Assembly (NCBI GenBank): GCA_036365455.1
Contig: JAWQUS010000023.1
Coordinates: 4,092,001-4,156,000 of the forward strand
Reading direction: 5' to 3'
Length of the DNA stretch: 64,000 nucleotides
Source of the DNA: Macrosoma leucophasiata
Lineage: Eukaryota > Arthropoda > Insecta > Lepidoptera > Hedylidae
The number at the start of each line of letters is the position of its first letter. The first letter of the stretch is position 1. The notes under the pieces were generated by a model that was not told where the DNA came from, ran no database searches, and worked only from the letters and a program-made list of their open reading frames with translations. Shown piece after piece: positions 1 through 11,300 of this stretch. The translations under genes were made by a program, and so were the position numbers.

Positions 1-1122
1 AAATGGGTTGCCATTAGGGATTGCAATCCCGCAAAGTGGGATCCCGCAATCCCGCGGGATCCCGCACCTTTTATCAATCTGGTGGATCCCGCACTTTCAA
101 ACCGCGGATCCGCGGATCCCGCAAATTTAAATTAGCTGCTGAAACGTTCGTGAAGTTTCGTGAGAAAGCATAAATTTATTCTAAGTCTCATTATTTTTAA
201 GATTGATTACCTTACCTGTTTTTAGATGTAAGGTTAAAATTAAATAAAACTTGATGCCAACTATTTTAAAAATTAAAGTCTTTTAAAACTGATTTGATTA
301 CTAAATATTTTTTACTTACATAATTAATATTTTGTCAGAAAACAAATAGGTACTTTTGATGCAATAATATGTGAGACATATTATTATAGTACATATTTTT
401 AGAATAAGACAGAAGGAAAATCCAGAAGCAGGTATCACAAAACTTTTTCTTTAAGATATTTTAGACACCAAAATTGTCATTGTGTATAATCCGACTTTAT
501 TATAATACCATGACGGACGTCGTCCGTGTGTGATAAAAGTATTCTTTTTAATTTGTTGTCATTATAATATCGTATTTCATTCGTTTTGTGTTCATGACCA
601 CTACATCTTTAGGTCCTAGATAGGAGACGTTTTAGAAAACGCATAAGTTTAATAATTTCTATAATAAATATGTTGCCAATTACTGTAATGCAATTAAAAA
701 AAAGTATTGTTTTAAAACCTAATATTTGAAAATAATACAGTATTGTATAGGTATCATTAGTTTTCGGAATGAAGATCGACATGTTCGAACTTTTACTTAA
801 AACTCACCTAAAAAAATCCAACTAAATTCCTTCCGTCTCATGCTTAAAAAAATTGTACTAAATTAAAAAAATATTTTTATAAAACCTATCAAGTGCGTGA
901 CGGGCCACGCGCAGTATAGGGTTCCATAGTTTTTAGGTTTGAATAATGTAATGAAAAAAATAAATAAATATTTTCTATGGAGTTCTTAAAATACATTTGA
1001 TCGACTATTACTCGCAACAAGTTTGCCAATAAATCCAACTTGAGTGTGACAGTTTTAATTTTCATTTCATTATATGTAGCTACTATTGCCGTAACGTTTG
1101 AATTTCTAACAACAACCGTTTA

Positions 1123-1328
1123 CTGCTACCATAAAGCAATGCAATAAATGTGAAGGAAAGATTTGAGAAATCGGGCAGAACTTCAGTAGCTCAGTTGGAA
1201 GAGCGGCTGGACTAGATTCCCAGTGGCCGCAAGTTCAAATCTCGCCTGAAATCAAATTTTTCTTTCCATTTTTCTATTAAAAAAAAATAACCTATCTCAC
1301 TTGCATGTGTTAATGCGAAATAATATAA
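1123..1328 (+). mobile_element. 206-bp retroposon carrying a tRNA-Tyr-like sequence, 15-bp TSD
   Basis: The unit is flanked by a perfect 15-bp direct repeat, AACAACAACCGTTTA, at 1108-1122 and 1329-1343, which marks LINE-style retrotransposition. A second copy with the same layout lies at 24785-25010. Both copies have about 55 bp, then a tRNA-like block, then about 75 bp ending in an AT-rich but not pure-A tail (gcgaaataatataaaa). The tRNA-like part is therefore internal rather than at the 5' end, unlike a standard tRNA-derived SINE. Confidence 0.65.
1180..1252 (+). tRNA. tRNA-Tyr-like pseudogene inside a retroposon
   Basis: An acceptor stem (ACTTCAG with CTGAAAT, decayed here), a D arm (GCTC...GAGC) and a T-loop region (AAGTTCAAATC) can be drawn. 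Overall wording resembles tRNA-Tyr. The anticodon arm reads ctagattc where tRNA-Tyr has ctgtagatc, so the GUA anticodon is broken and the loop size is wrong. This is a pseudogene carried by a repeat, not a working tRNA gene. Confidence 0.55.
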
Positions 1329-2147
1329 AACAACAACCGTTTAGCTGGTAGAGGGGACACTTGACTCTAACTAAAATTGGCCCTTTTAAGCTTATTAAGT
1401 CGCGAACTGTTAACAAAATCGAAAAATGATATTACCACATCCTTAAAATTTCTGAAACCACACTATACAGAAAGCGAAAAAAAATGCAGTTTCATGCAGG
1501 GGAGGTACCCCAAAATATTTCTGTTTTATTCATGTTTTTATTCTACTTTTTTGTCGGCGTGATCAAGGTGTATACTTGTGCCAAATTTCAAGTCTCTGTA
1601 ACCAAAAGTTTTTGCGCTAAACTAAACGGACAGACAAACGGACATGGCGAAACTATAAGGGTTCCTTGTTTAGGACGGAACCCTAAAATATTTATAAGTA
1701 TTTATATTTATACCCTAATTATAACAAAATTTCTAAGTTGCGGGATCCCGCGGGTTCCGCGCGGGATTTGTCAATCCCGCATATCAATCCCGCGGGATTG
1801 AAGAAGCTGCGGGATTGCAATCTTTAGTTGCCATTATTAATTAGGGTGACTACGGCTATTATGGGCATTTGTGGTATATGAAATAAAATTTACCTACGTC
1901 ATGGCAGCTGCTACTCATAATCATTCACGTAACTACGATAAATTTCACTACTATCCAAATATGATGACCGACTTACTAACTAAACTTACCAAAACAGTTC
2001 CAAAAACTGACTCAGTTTACCACATTATTAGGGTATCAAAAACCAGTGTAATTTCTCAAAACAGGGAATTCCTGTACCAGTCCATGTAAGAAGCGGAATT
2101 TTTCGAGGGATTTACAAGCTGTTTATCTATATATAACTGATCCACAG

Positions 2148-2327
2148 GTGAACGAGGTTTCCCTGGAAATCCAGGTCTAGATGGAAGAGACGGTGTTCCT
2201 GGAGAACCAGGATTGGATGGTTTATCTGGTCGAAACGGAGCTGATGGTGCCCCAGGCAAGGATGGGCGTGATGGTATACCGGGGAAAGACGGTAGTCCTG
2301 GTAAAAATGGAAAGGATGGCAAAGATG
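2148..2327 (+). CDS. Colm: Colmedin exon: collagen Gly-X-Y repeats
   Basis: This is 180 bp, phase 1 to phase 1. The acceptor is tccacag and the donor GTACGT. It encodes an unbroken Gly-X-Y stretch ([19 protein letters not shown] and onward to KNGKDGKD), typical of short non-fibrillar collagen segments in membrane-anchored collagens. The first G of the opening glycine codon comes from an exon outside the window. Confidence 0.9.
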
Positions 2328-5300
2328 GTACGTTGTAGTCAATAAGTACATGTATTGTGCAATCTGTGCATGCACTCGTAAATAAAGATATTTCAACTCC
2401 ATGGCTATATTTTGGTTTCCAAAGTTTTCACAAACTACACTTCATAAAAAAATATTTTTACATTGGTACATACTCATAACCTTTAGTAATTTTATTTCCA
2501 TATCACCAGTAGGCTCTACAACACAGATATTCTAATAGGAGCCTTATATTACTCAGGAAGAGCAGGAGCTCCAGGTCCGCCTGGCCTGAGGGGGTCAAAA
2601 GGTGACCGAGGTCCCATAGGCCCCAAAGGACAACGAGGCAGCGATGGGCGGGATGGGGCCCCAGGGCGACCAGGCCTCTCCATCTACAATTATACTAAGG
2701 AGAACCAGCTGTTTATACCACCTTCGTTTGCGTGTGAGTAGTTTATTTTATATATCGAACAGTACATACATTTCCTTTGAAAATGGGCAAACAATTACAC
2801 AATTCTAATATTTACTGGTGGTTGGAGCTCGAGGGCTTAAACACTACCGCAATACCTAATTTTATCATTTCAGTTGAAAGACGCCCACAGTTGGACAAAA
2901 GCCTTGCCCAAAGATTGCCCCAACAAACGGCCAGGCCAGGCCTTCGGCTAGCGATTGCTTGCAACCTTCGTCAGATCGTCGGTCCACCTTGTGGAGGCCG
3001 GCCTATGTTTCGTCTTCCGGTACGCGGTCGCTTTTTGAGATTTTTTTTATGCCCCATCATTCATCCAAACGACGTTTACTGCTGGACAAAAGCTTCCCCC
3101 GAAGATTGCCACAACGAACGGTACTGGGCCGCCCTCATCCAGCGATAGTCCGCAACCTTCACTAGCTAGTCGGTCCACCTCGTGGGGACCTGCCTACACT
3201 ACTACTTCGTCTTCCGCTACGCGGTCGCCACTCAAGGACTCTTCTTCCCTAACGGCCGTTGGTTTTTTGAGCTATGTGCCCACTACCACTAAGCTCATTA
3301 GAATTACGCTATTCGGTGGTCTATGTCGGTTACTCTGGTTCTCATGCAGATCGCCTCATTTCTAATTCGATCTCAAGGAAACTCATAGCTCCCCTGGAAC
3401 AATACTCAATGGCCTCAGTAGGGCCTTCCAACTAGTGGACCTTAAAATGAATTTGTGCAAGACGAAGATAATATTAAATATCCATGTTACATCCACTCCT
3501 GTTATGATCGAATTGTTGACGATTACCTACCTGAGACAACCAGTCCAGAAAGGTTAACATAGTAGACGACATATAAATTATGACAGATTACGTTCCATGT
3601 CCCCGTTTGAAAAATGTTTGATTCACAGTGGACAATCCTCGTCTGATAGTCCGCGAAGGAGACACCATGCGAATGGACTGCAACCCTAAAGGATTCCCTG
3701 AACCGACAATTGAGTGGAGACGAGCTGATGGCACACCGATTATACAGGTAATATTAGGAAGGAGAGCATTCATGGATTTTACGGTCACTCACGAATTCGA
3801 GTTTGCTGTATTCTAATCCCACTCCGCTTATGTCTGCTAATTATGTAAATAATTATTTTATCAATGTAGGAAAAGATTTAGCCGAAAAGATTCAAAGAAA
3901 TACTGGTAAGCGGTCTTTTTCGTCCCGCCAAAAAGACATAAATAGTACTGTCTGAAATCTTTTGTTATGCTCGACACAGATGAGGATGAAATAGCTAGAA
4001 TTATCTCAGGACTGAAAAATAACTATGCAGTTGGTTATGATAACATAGACAATCATATTCTGAAACGTTTCACACATAGTTTTGTCCACCCTTAACCTAC
4101 ATTTTTCAACTCTGCCTTTCAACTGGCATGTTTCCGAATTGTTTAAAAAAAGTAGTAGTTATTCCTATATTTAAATCGGGGAACAAAGATCTAGCCTCCA
4201 ATTACCGACCGATATCGATCCTCCCTTCAATATCTAAAATATTAGAAAAAAAATATAAATAGTAGGTTAGTAAATTATCTTGAAAAACATTTATTTATTT
4301 CGTCTATGCAATTTGACTTTAGGGCTAAACTATCCACTGCAGATGCAGTTAACAAACTGACAGACTATATCTCGCAAGAACTTGAGAAAGGACACCAGAC
4401 TTTAGGTATTTTCATTGATATGGCCAAAGCTTTTGATACCATATCTGTTCCCATGCTTCTGAACAAATTAGAAGCTCTAGGCATAAGGGGCACACAGCTT
4501 AAACTGTTTGCTGACTATTTAGATAACCGATACCAATGCGTAAAAATAGATAATACTGTCACCAGTGAGGATCAAAAATGCAGTGGCTTTGGTATCCCGC
4601 AAGGAAGTATTTTGGGTCCAATTTTATTTTTGATATATATAAATGGCTTATGTAATTTAACCATTCAACAAGGCAAACTTATATCTTACGCCGATGACAC
4701 AGTTTTAATATTTACCGGCAAAACCTCCAGCGAATTATATGAGATTGCTCAATTAGATATCAATAAATTAAACAAATGGCTCCAAGATAATTTACTTACA
4801 TTAAATACTGACAAGACAAAATATATTCATTTTTCAATGCGCATATTTTCAAATAACATCTATAACCAACGCATTTATGTGCACCGTTGTAATAACCCAT
4901 CAGGTAACTCGTGCAATTGTCCTGCCATTATTAAAACTCACGATATCAAATATCTCGGGATATTGATAGACGATACACTTTCATTTAAATTACATATTGA
5001 ATCCCTTGTTAAAAGATTACGCAAATTAATATTTGTATTCAAGAAACTACGAAAAATAGCTGAGTCTAAAGACGGTATGATATGGTCTGCACTATGACTT
5101 CAACCTCGAAACATGCTTTCACCAAAAGATTCTATTCATTTCTTGGCCCATTTTTGTATAATAAATTAAATAAAAATCTGTTATTTTATAAGTTAGACTA
5201 TCATAGATGTAAAATACATTTTGGGGTGTAAGTGGCGCCTTACCATCCTGGTGCCGCAGCCAACCTTACCTGCACGTGGTGCACCCTGCCGACCAGCAAA

Positions 5301-8300
5301 CAAGGCTCTGGCGACTGGTTCCACATGGTTGCTGGGTCGGCACTACCAGCGTAATCCCTCCTAGTGTCCTGCTTGGTGGTAAGGTCCCTTGGGTCCTGCC
5401 TGGCTAGCTACCACCCTCAGGTCGTAATCTGCCGCCAAACGTCTTCGGGCGTGTTCCGGCTTCCGAGCCTGAGAGCCAGTCCCCCCCTCCCCTTCCCCTA
5501 TCCTCTTCCTCGTTCCTATCCTTGATGTGCACCGTATTGTCCGCCCCCGGGGCCGGTATGTGTAAGGACATCTTGCGCTCAGGGGCGCAACATGTTGGCC
5601 CGGGGGCCAGGGAGAGCCGATGAAACGGTAACGGTCCGCTGCCGCCCGCCGGTCAGTAGGGGACCCGAACCCAGGCCTCTCTATTAAACTCTGGTCTGGG
5701 AGGCTGTCCCGCCAACCGGTGTTAAGTCCCGTGTGCAGTCGTCGTGCCGGAGTAAGAGACCGGAGTGGGCCCGGCGCCTGTGCACGGGGGGGATCGGGGG
5801 TCCTTCCGTCCCCCGGACCAGCAAATTGCACCACCTCTGTGTGCAGATGGTCTGATGCACCTGCAACTTTGCCCCTCGGGCGGTCGATACGGTGCACATC
5901 ATTATTTCCCTTATCCGACGCTGTTAGGAAGATTAAAAAAAATGGTCAAAAAGAAAAAAAAGAGTAAAAACGCAGCGGACGCCCCTCCCACATTTACTGT
6001 GGACATGTGCAACATCAGGGGCTTACACACTAACCTTAACGCCGTTCACCTCCACCTTGGAACGGCTAAGCCAGCCCTACTCTTTCTGACGGAGACACAA
6101 ATATCCTCTCCACTTGACACATCGTACCTTACTTACCCCGGCTATACTCTGGAGAAAACTTTCGTTCGCCGCGCCGGGGTATGTCTGTATGTCCGAGAGG
6201 ATGTCTGTTGTCGCCGTCTTGACCATTTTGAAGACAAGGACCTGTCGCTATTGTGGGCACGCGTGGATTACGGTGGATCTACCCGAATATACGCGTGCGT
6301 GTACAGGTCCTATAGCGGAGACGGGGAGACAGCCCGCTTATTCGAGCACATCCAACAGGTGGTCGACACAGTGCTTGTGCAGTATCCTTCTGCGGAGTTG
6401 GTGATTCTTGGTGACTTTAACGCACACCATACGGAGTGGTTGAGTTCCCGGATCACGGACTTCGCTGGAAGATCTGCACACGATTTCGCGTTGGCTAATG
6501 GACTCTCACAAGTTGTAACCGGGTTTACCCGGATACCAGATGTCGAGGGTCACACTGCCTCTTTGCTGGATCTTCTGCTGACCTCACATCCTGCCAACTA
6601 TCAGGTGGTGGTCGAGGCTCCCTTAGGATCCTCGGACCACTGTCTGGTACGCACAAAAACCTCATTGTCGGTTCGAGCGCCGCTGCGGCCCTCGGCAACT
6701 CGACAAGTGTGGCATTACAGGTCGGCAGACTGGGATGGACTGAGGGAGTTCCTGACGTCCTACCCATGGAGGCAGCTTTGTTTCTCGTCGGAAGATCCGA
6801 GCACGTGTGCCGATGCTGTAACCGATGTGATACACCAGGGAATGGAATGTTACATTCCGTACTCTGTGGTATCCATTGGCGGACAGTACCAGCCCTGGTT
6901 CGATAAGTCCTGTGCTGTGGCTTCTAGTCACAAGCAGGAGGCTTACAGAACCTGGACTGCGGCTCACGCTTGTAAGGATCCTAATGCCTCCGGCCTTAAG
7001 AGAGCACTCAACGCTGCATCCAGGTCCACTAAGCGGCGCATGGCCAAAGCGAAGTCGAAGCACATCGGTAGAGTTGGCAGGAAACTAATGAGGCACCCTC
7101 CCGGGAGCCGTGCCTATTGGTCTCTTGCCAAAGCTATCGAAGGGAATTTTTGTCGGTCATCTTTCCCACCACTGCGTAAAATTGACGATAGCCTGGCCCA
7201 CACGGCAAAAGAGAAAGCTGACCTTCTGGGCAGCCTCTTTGCCTCAAACTCGACTCTTGACGACATGGGTATCACAGCGCCTACCATCCCGCGCTGTGAA
7301 AGCTCTATGCCTGACGTCAAATTCACTCAGAAGAACGTCAGGCGAGCTCTTTTATCCCTTGACGTCAAGAAGTCGAGTGGGCCGGACTCCGTCCCTGCGG
7401 TGGTGTTGAAAATGTGCGCTCCCGAGCTGACCCCCGTTCTGACGCGCCTGTTCTCGCTTTCCTACGATCAAAGAACCGTACCGTCTGCGTGGAAGACCGC
7501 CCTCGTGCACCCGATACCCAAAAAAGGGGATCGCAGTGACCCGGCCAATTATAGGCCCATAGCAATAACCTCCCTACTCTGTAAAGTCATGGAGCGTGTG
7601 ATCAATACTCAACTGCTGCAGTATCTAGAGGATCATCAGCTGATCAGTGACCGCCAATATGGATTTCGTCATGGCAGATCTGCTGGTGATCTTCTAGTAT
7701 ATCTCACGCACCATTGGTCCCACGCCTTGGACAAGAGTGGGGAGGCATTGGCTGTAAGCCTGGACATTGCTAAGGCCTTTGACCGGGTCTGGCACAGGGC
7801 ACTCCTCGCGAAACTTCCATCCTACGGTCTTCCCGAGAGGCTATGCAACTGGACAGCCAGCTTTCTGTCTGAGCGTTATATACAAGTCTTAGTTGACGGT
7901 CAGCGCTCAGACAGACTACCTATCAACGCTGGTGTGCCGCAAGGCTCTGTGTTATCTCCCACGCTTTTTCTTCTGCATATCAATGAAATATTGGAGCAAA
8001 ACTCCAATTTTCATTGCTATGCCGATGATAGTACGGGAGATGCACACTATACTCGGGTCGGGTAGATGCATATAAATAAGTTACATGTGCTCAACAAATA
8101 TTTGTTTTTAAAACATAATATATATAAATATTTTTAGTGAAAAGTTGTTTAATATCTGTGGATTTATCTTAACTAAGCACATATCATATAATTGTGTACT
8201 TTTATATGTGTTAAAAGAAGTAACTCTACTCACTTGCCGGTAACCTGTCACTCACTACACTTGCTCTACTACATTTACGCTTGGAATCTACTCAACGGAA

Positions 8301-11300
8301 TGTCTTCAATCTCTGATATTGCTGAGCATCAGAGGACAGCCATGCAGGCCTTAAATGAGCGAATGACGAAGTTTGAGGCGCATCTCAAGGCCTCCACCCC
8401 AGGAAGTGACCTCAGTGCCCTCTCCAAAGATTACTCCAGCTTCAAGGAACATGTTTGGACTGTTTTAAGTTCATTGCAGAAACAGCTTGGCGATATCAGT
8501 GAAAGCATTGACTTCATCGAGATGCGGCACAGGAAGAAATTCATTTTGTTGGGTGGTGTTCCAGAAAGGGCTGGTGAAAGTGTTCCTGATGAGGTGATAA
8601 CTGTTCTCCATGACAAACTGGGTTTAAATAACATCCTTGAATCTTCATTGTCTGTCTGTCACCGCTTGGGACGTTCCTCTGAAGGTCGTACGAGGCCTAT
8701 CCTCATACGTTTCGGTGATGTTTCTCTCAAGGCTGATGTGTGGAGTAATAAAACGAAGCTTAAGGGATCTCCATACATCCTCACTGAGTTCCTGACCAGG
8801 CACAGGCAGCTGTTGCTATCCAATGCCAGAAGACTACTCGGCATGACCAACGTGTGGACTCTTGATGGTAACATTTACGTGAAACTGCCAGATAACACAC
8901 GTCGTCGTCTGCTGAGTGAAGACGATCTAAGGACGCTCGCATCTGAACTGGGAAAATCACTCGACGGCCCTCAGACTACTGTGACGATACCCAAGAACAT
9001 CTTGGTCAAATCTAATGTTGGCCCAACCACCAGACCGAAGAAAACCGTAAAAAAATAAGTAGTGGCACATCTTTTCTTCAATTTATGTCCCAACTAATAG
9101 TCCGCACGTAGTTTTTGTAATTTGTAATAAGTACAATTTGTTCTGAGTTTTGTTGAGTATCGTAATCGGTTTCTTATCTGTTTCCTTTTTTTTATGTATA
9201 CTACCTTCTTTACACTACTTATTACTAACTTACTTTTGTTTAAAATTCTACAACTGTGGTACAGTGATGTTTTAAGTTGCTGTGGTATGTTTTCTATAAG
9301 TACCTAACCTATAAATGTAGCTGTCACTGTTTTCATGTTTACACTGTCAATTATGTCAATGTCATTCTTCGATCGGATAGTTTGTACGGTATTTAGATAT
9401 ATTTTTACTCTCTGATTGTATTCGTGCGGACTGTGCTTTAACTTTTTTTTTTGTTGTACATGTGCCTTTTGTTAATTATTATTTTTATTATATTTTAAGT
9501 GAGTTGTCAGTTAACCGGCGGGTTCTGTAGTAAGACAAGAATTTACTCCCTTTCTTCTTAGTCCATAATAAGTAAGGACCTTATTTATATATTTTATTAT
9601 ATTTTTATTTATTTTAGATATTTATTATTATGTCTGATAATGATGATGATGAAATCTATTTTTCTGCGTGTGAATCTTCTTCATCTTACAATTCTCTTGA
9701 CAACTCTTTCCTACTTGATGTCAAGCTGAGCGAAGAATTACAACGATTCGAAAATTGCTTTAATATTTGTCACATAAATGCTCAAAGCATTCCACAACAT
9801 CATTCGGAGCTTTTAAACACATTTTCTAATACATGTACCCATGCTATTCTTGTGTCTGAAACGTGGCTCAAACCTGAACTCCCCTCAGCTGCTTTTAGTT
9901 TGCCTAACTTTATTCTCATTCGTAATGATCGCATAGGTAAACGAGCCGGGGGTGTTGCTATATATTTACGTAGTAACATCCCATATAAAATCCTCTTATC
10001 TTCTCCATCTACTTATAATAGTGATCCTGAATATATTTTTATTGAAACTTCTGTCCGCGGGGTAAAAGCTGTTCTTGGAGTCGTTTATTGTCCGCCCACA
10101 ATAAATTATTTCACTGTTCTTGAATCTGTATTGGATTCAGTTACGTCGGACTGCAGACATCTTGTAGTCATGGGGGATTTCAACACTGATTTGCTAAAGA
10201 ATAATAATAGGTCCTCCAGACTGAGATCGATCCTGGATTCATCTAACCTTTCTCTACTTCCACTGAGTCCTACGCACCATAATATTGGGTTTGATGATTC
10301 CTGGATCGATCTCATGTTTACCACGTCTAGTGACTTGGTTGCTAACTACGGTCAGTTAGCAGCTCCGGGCTTCTCTAAGCACGATTTGCTTTACATGTCC
10401 TTTAAAATCAAGCCACCTAAATCTCAACCAGTAACTATCAAAATTAGAAATTTTTCGGCAATAAATACAGAAAAATTAAATGATGATGCTTGCTCAATGG
10501 ACTGGACAGTGGTTGAGCAGGCGGGTACTATTGACGAAAAAGTAAAAAAATTAAATGATAATATTAGGAAAATATTCAACACGCATGCTCCTCTACGGAC
10601 GGTGCGAATAAAACGGCCACCTGCTCCTTGGATGACCAGGGGGGTGCGCATGGCCATGTCAAGGCGTAATAGAAAATTTTGTGTATACAGACGAGACCGC
10701 AGCGAAGCTAATTGGTGTGCTTATAAAGTAGCCCGTAATCGTTGCAATCAAATGGTGAGAGCAGCCAAACGCCGCTATGTCTTTGATAACATCTCCAACT
10801 GTTCACCGGCAGATATATGGAAGTTTCTGAAATCTCTTGGCTTATCTAAGTCTCAGCAAAATTTACTTGGTCCCAATATCTCCATTAATCAGCTCAACCT
10901 TCATTTTGTGAAAAATTATGTCCTTGATCAACAGACTAAGCTTGAAACAATTCAGAACCTCACTTCCATGCCAGTTTTTCACTCTTTCTCCTTTTCTCCT
11001 GTTACTTGTGATGAGGTGTACAAGATTTTGTATTCCATTAAGTCTAAAGCAGTCGGCTGTGATGAAATTAGCAGAGTTATGATAACTCTTATTTTAAATT
11101 GTATTCTCCCTTTCGTTACACACATTATCAATTTTTCTTTACAAACAGGGACTTTCCCCCTTGAATGGCGCAAAGCGCATGTGATTCCACTTCCAAAAGT
11201 CAATAATCCCTGTTTGGAAAATCATTTCCGGCCGATTTCCATTTTACCTTTTTTATCTAAGGTACTTGAGGCTGTAGTACACAAGCAACTTTCTAATCAT

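Larger units (their letters stand above)
893..1690 (+). repeat. Dispersed lepidopteran repeat with GGGTTCC-type ends, interrupted
   Basis: The left end (cgggccacgcgcagtat then agggttcc, about 901-930) and the right end (gacatggcgaaactataagg then gttcc, about 1641-1665) match, from memory, a very common repeat of moth and butterfly genomes that ends in acggaaccctaaaa. No protein is encoded. The copy is split by the target-duplicated retroposon at 1123-1328 and lies inside the hAT-like element, so it entered before or with that element's amplification. Confidence 0.45.
15..1826. mobile_element. hAT-like non-autonomous DNA transposon, 1.8 kb
   Basis: The ends are inverted repeats: TAGGGATTGCAATCCCGC at 15-32, and the reverse complement of the right end reads TAAAGATTGCAATCCCGC, 16 of 18 matching. 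The octamer GTTGCCAT lies directly outside both ends (7-14 and 1827-1834), as expected for the 8-bp target duplication of hAT elements. Both subterminal regions (17-125 and 1738-1822) are dense in variants of GGGATCCCGC, which could be transposase-binding arrays. No transposase ORF is visible, so this is a non-autonomous copy. It carries a dispersed repeat at 893-1690 that is itself split by a retroposon at 1123-1328. The hAT assignment rests on the TSD length and the TIR form. Confidence 0.6.

Noticed and set aside
1180..1252. Functional tRNA-Tyr gene
   Set aside because: Anticodon arm is wrong, the acceptor is decayed, and the block lies in a target-duplicated repeat.
3629..3816. Single-exon ORF reading through 3747
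   Set aside because: The Ig reading stops making sense exactly at the donor GTAATA, and a phase-matched continuation exists at 15936.
5361..5897. Long antisense ORF in the E1 5' region
   Set aside because: GC-rich DNA gives long chance ORFs on both strands; the reading is low-complexity Arg/Pro/Gly without a domain and overlaps the E1 5' region.
8192..8299. Upstream extension of E2 ORF1
   Set aside because: It needs a non-ATG start; the ATG at 8300 gives a normal ORF1 protein.
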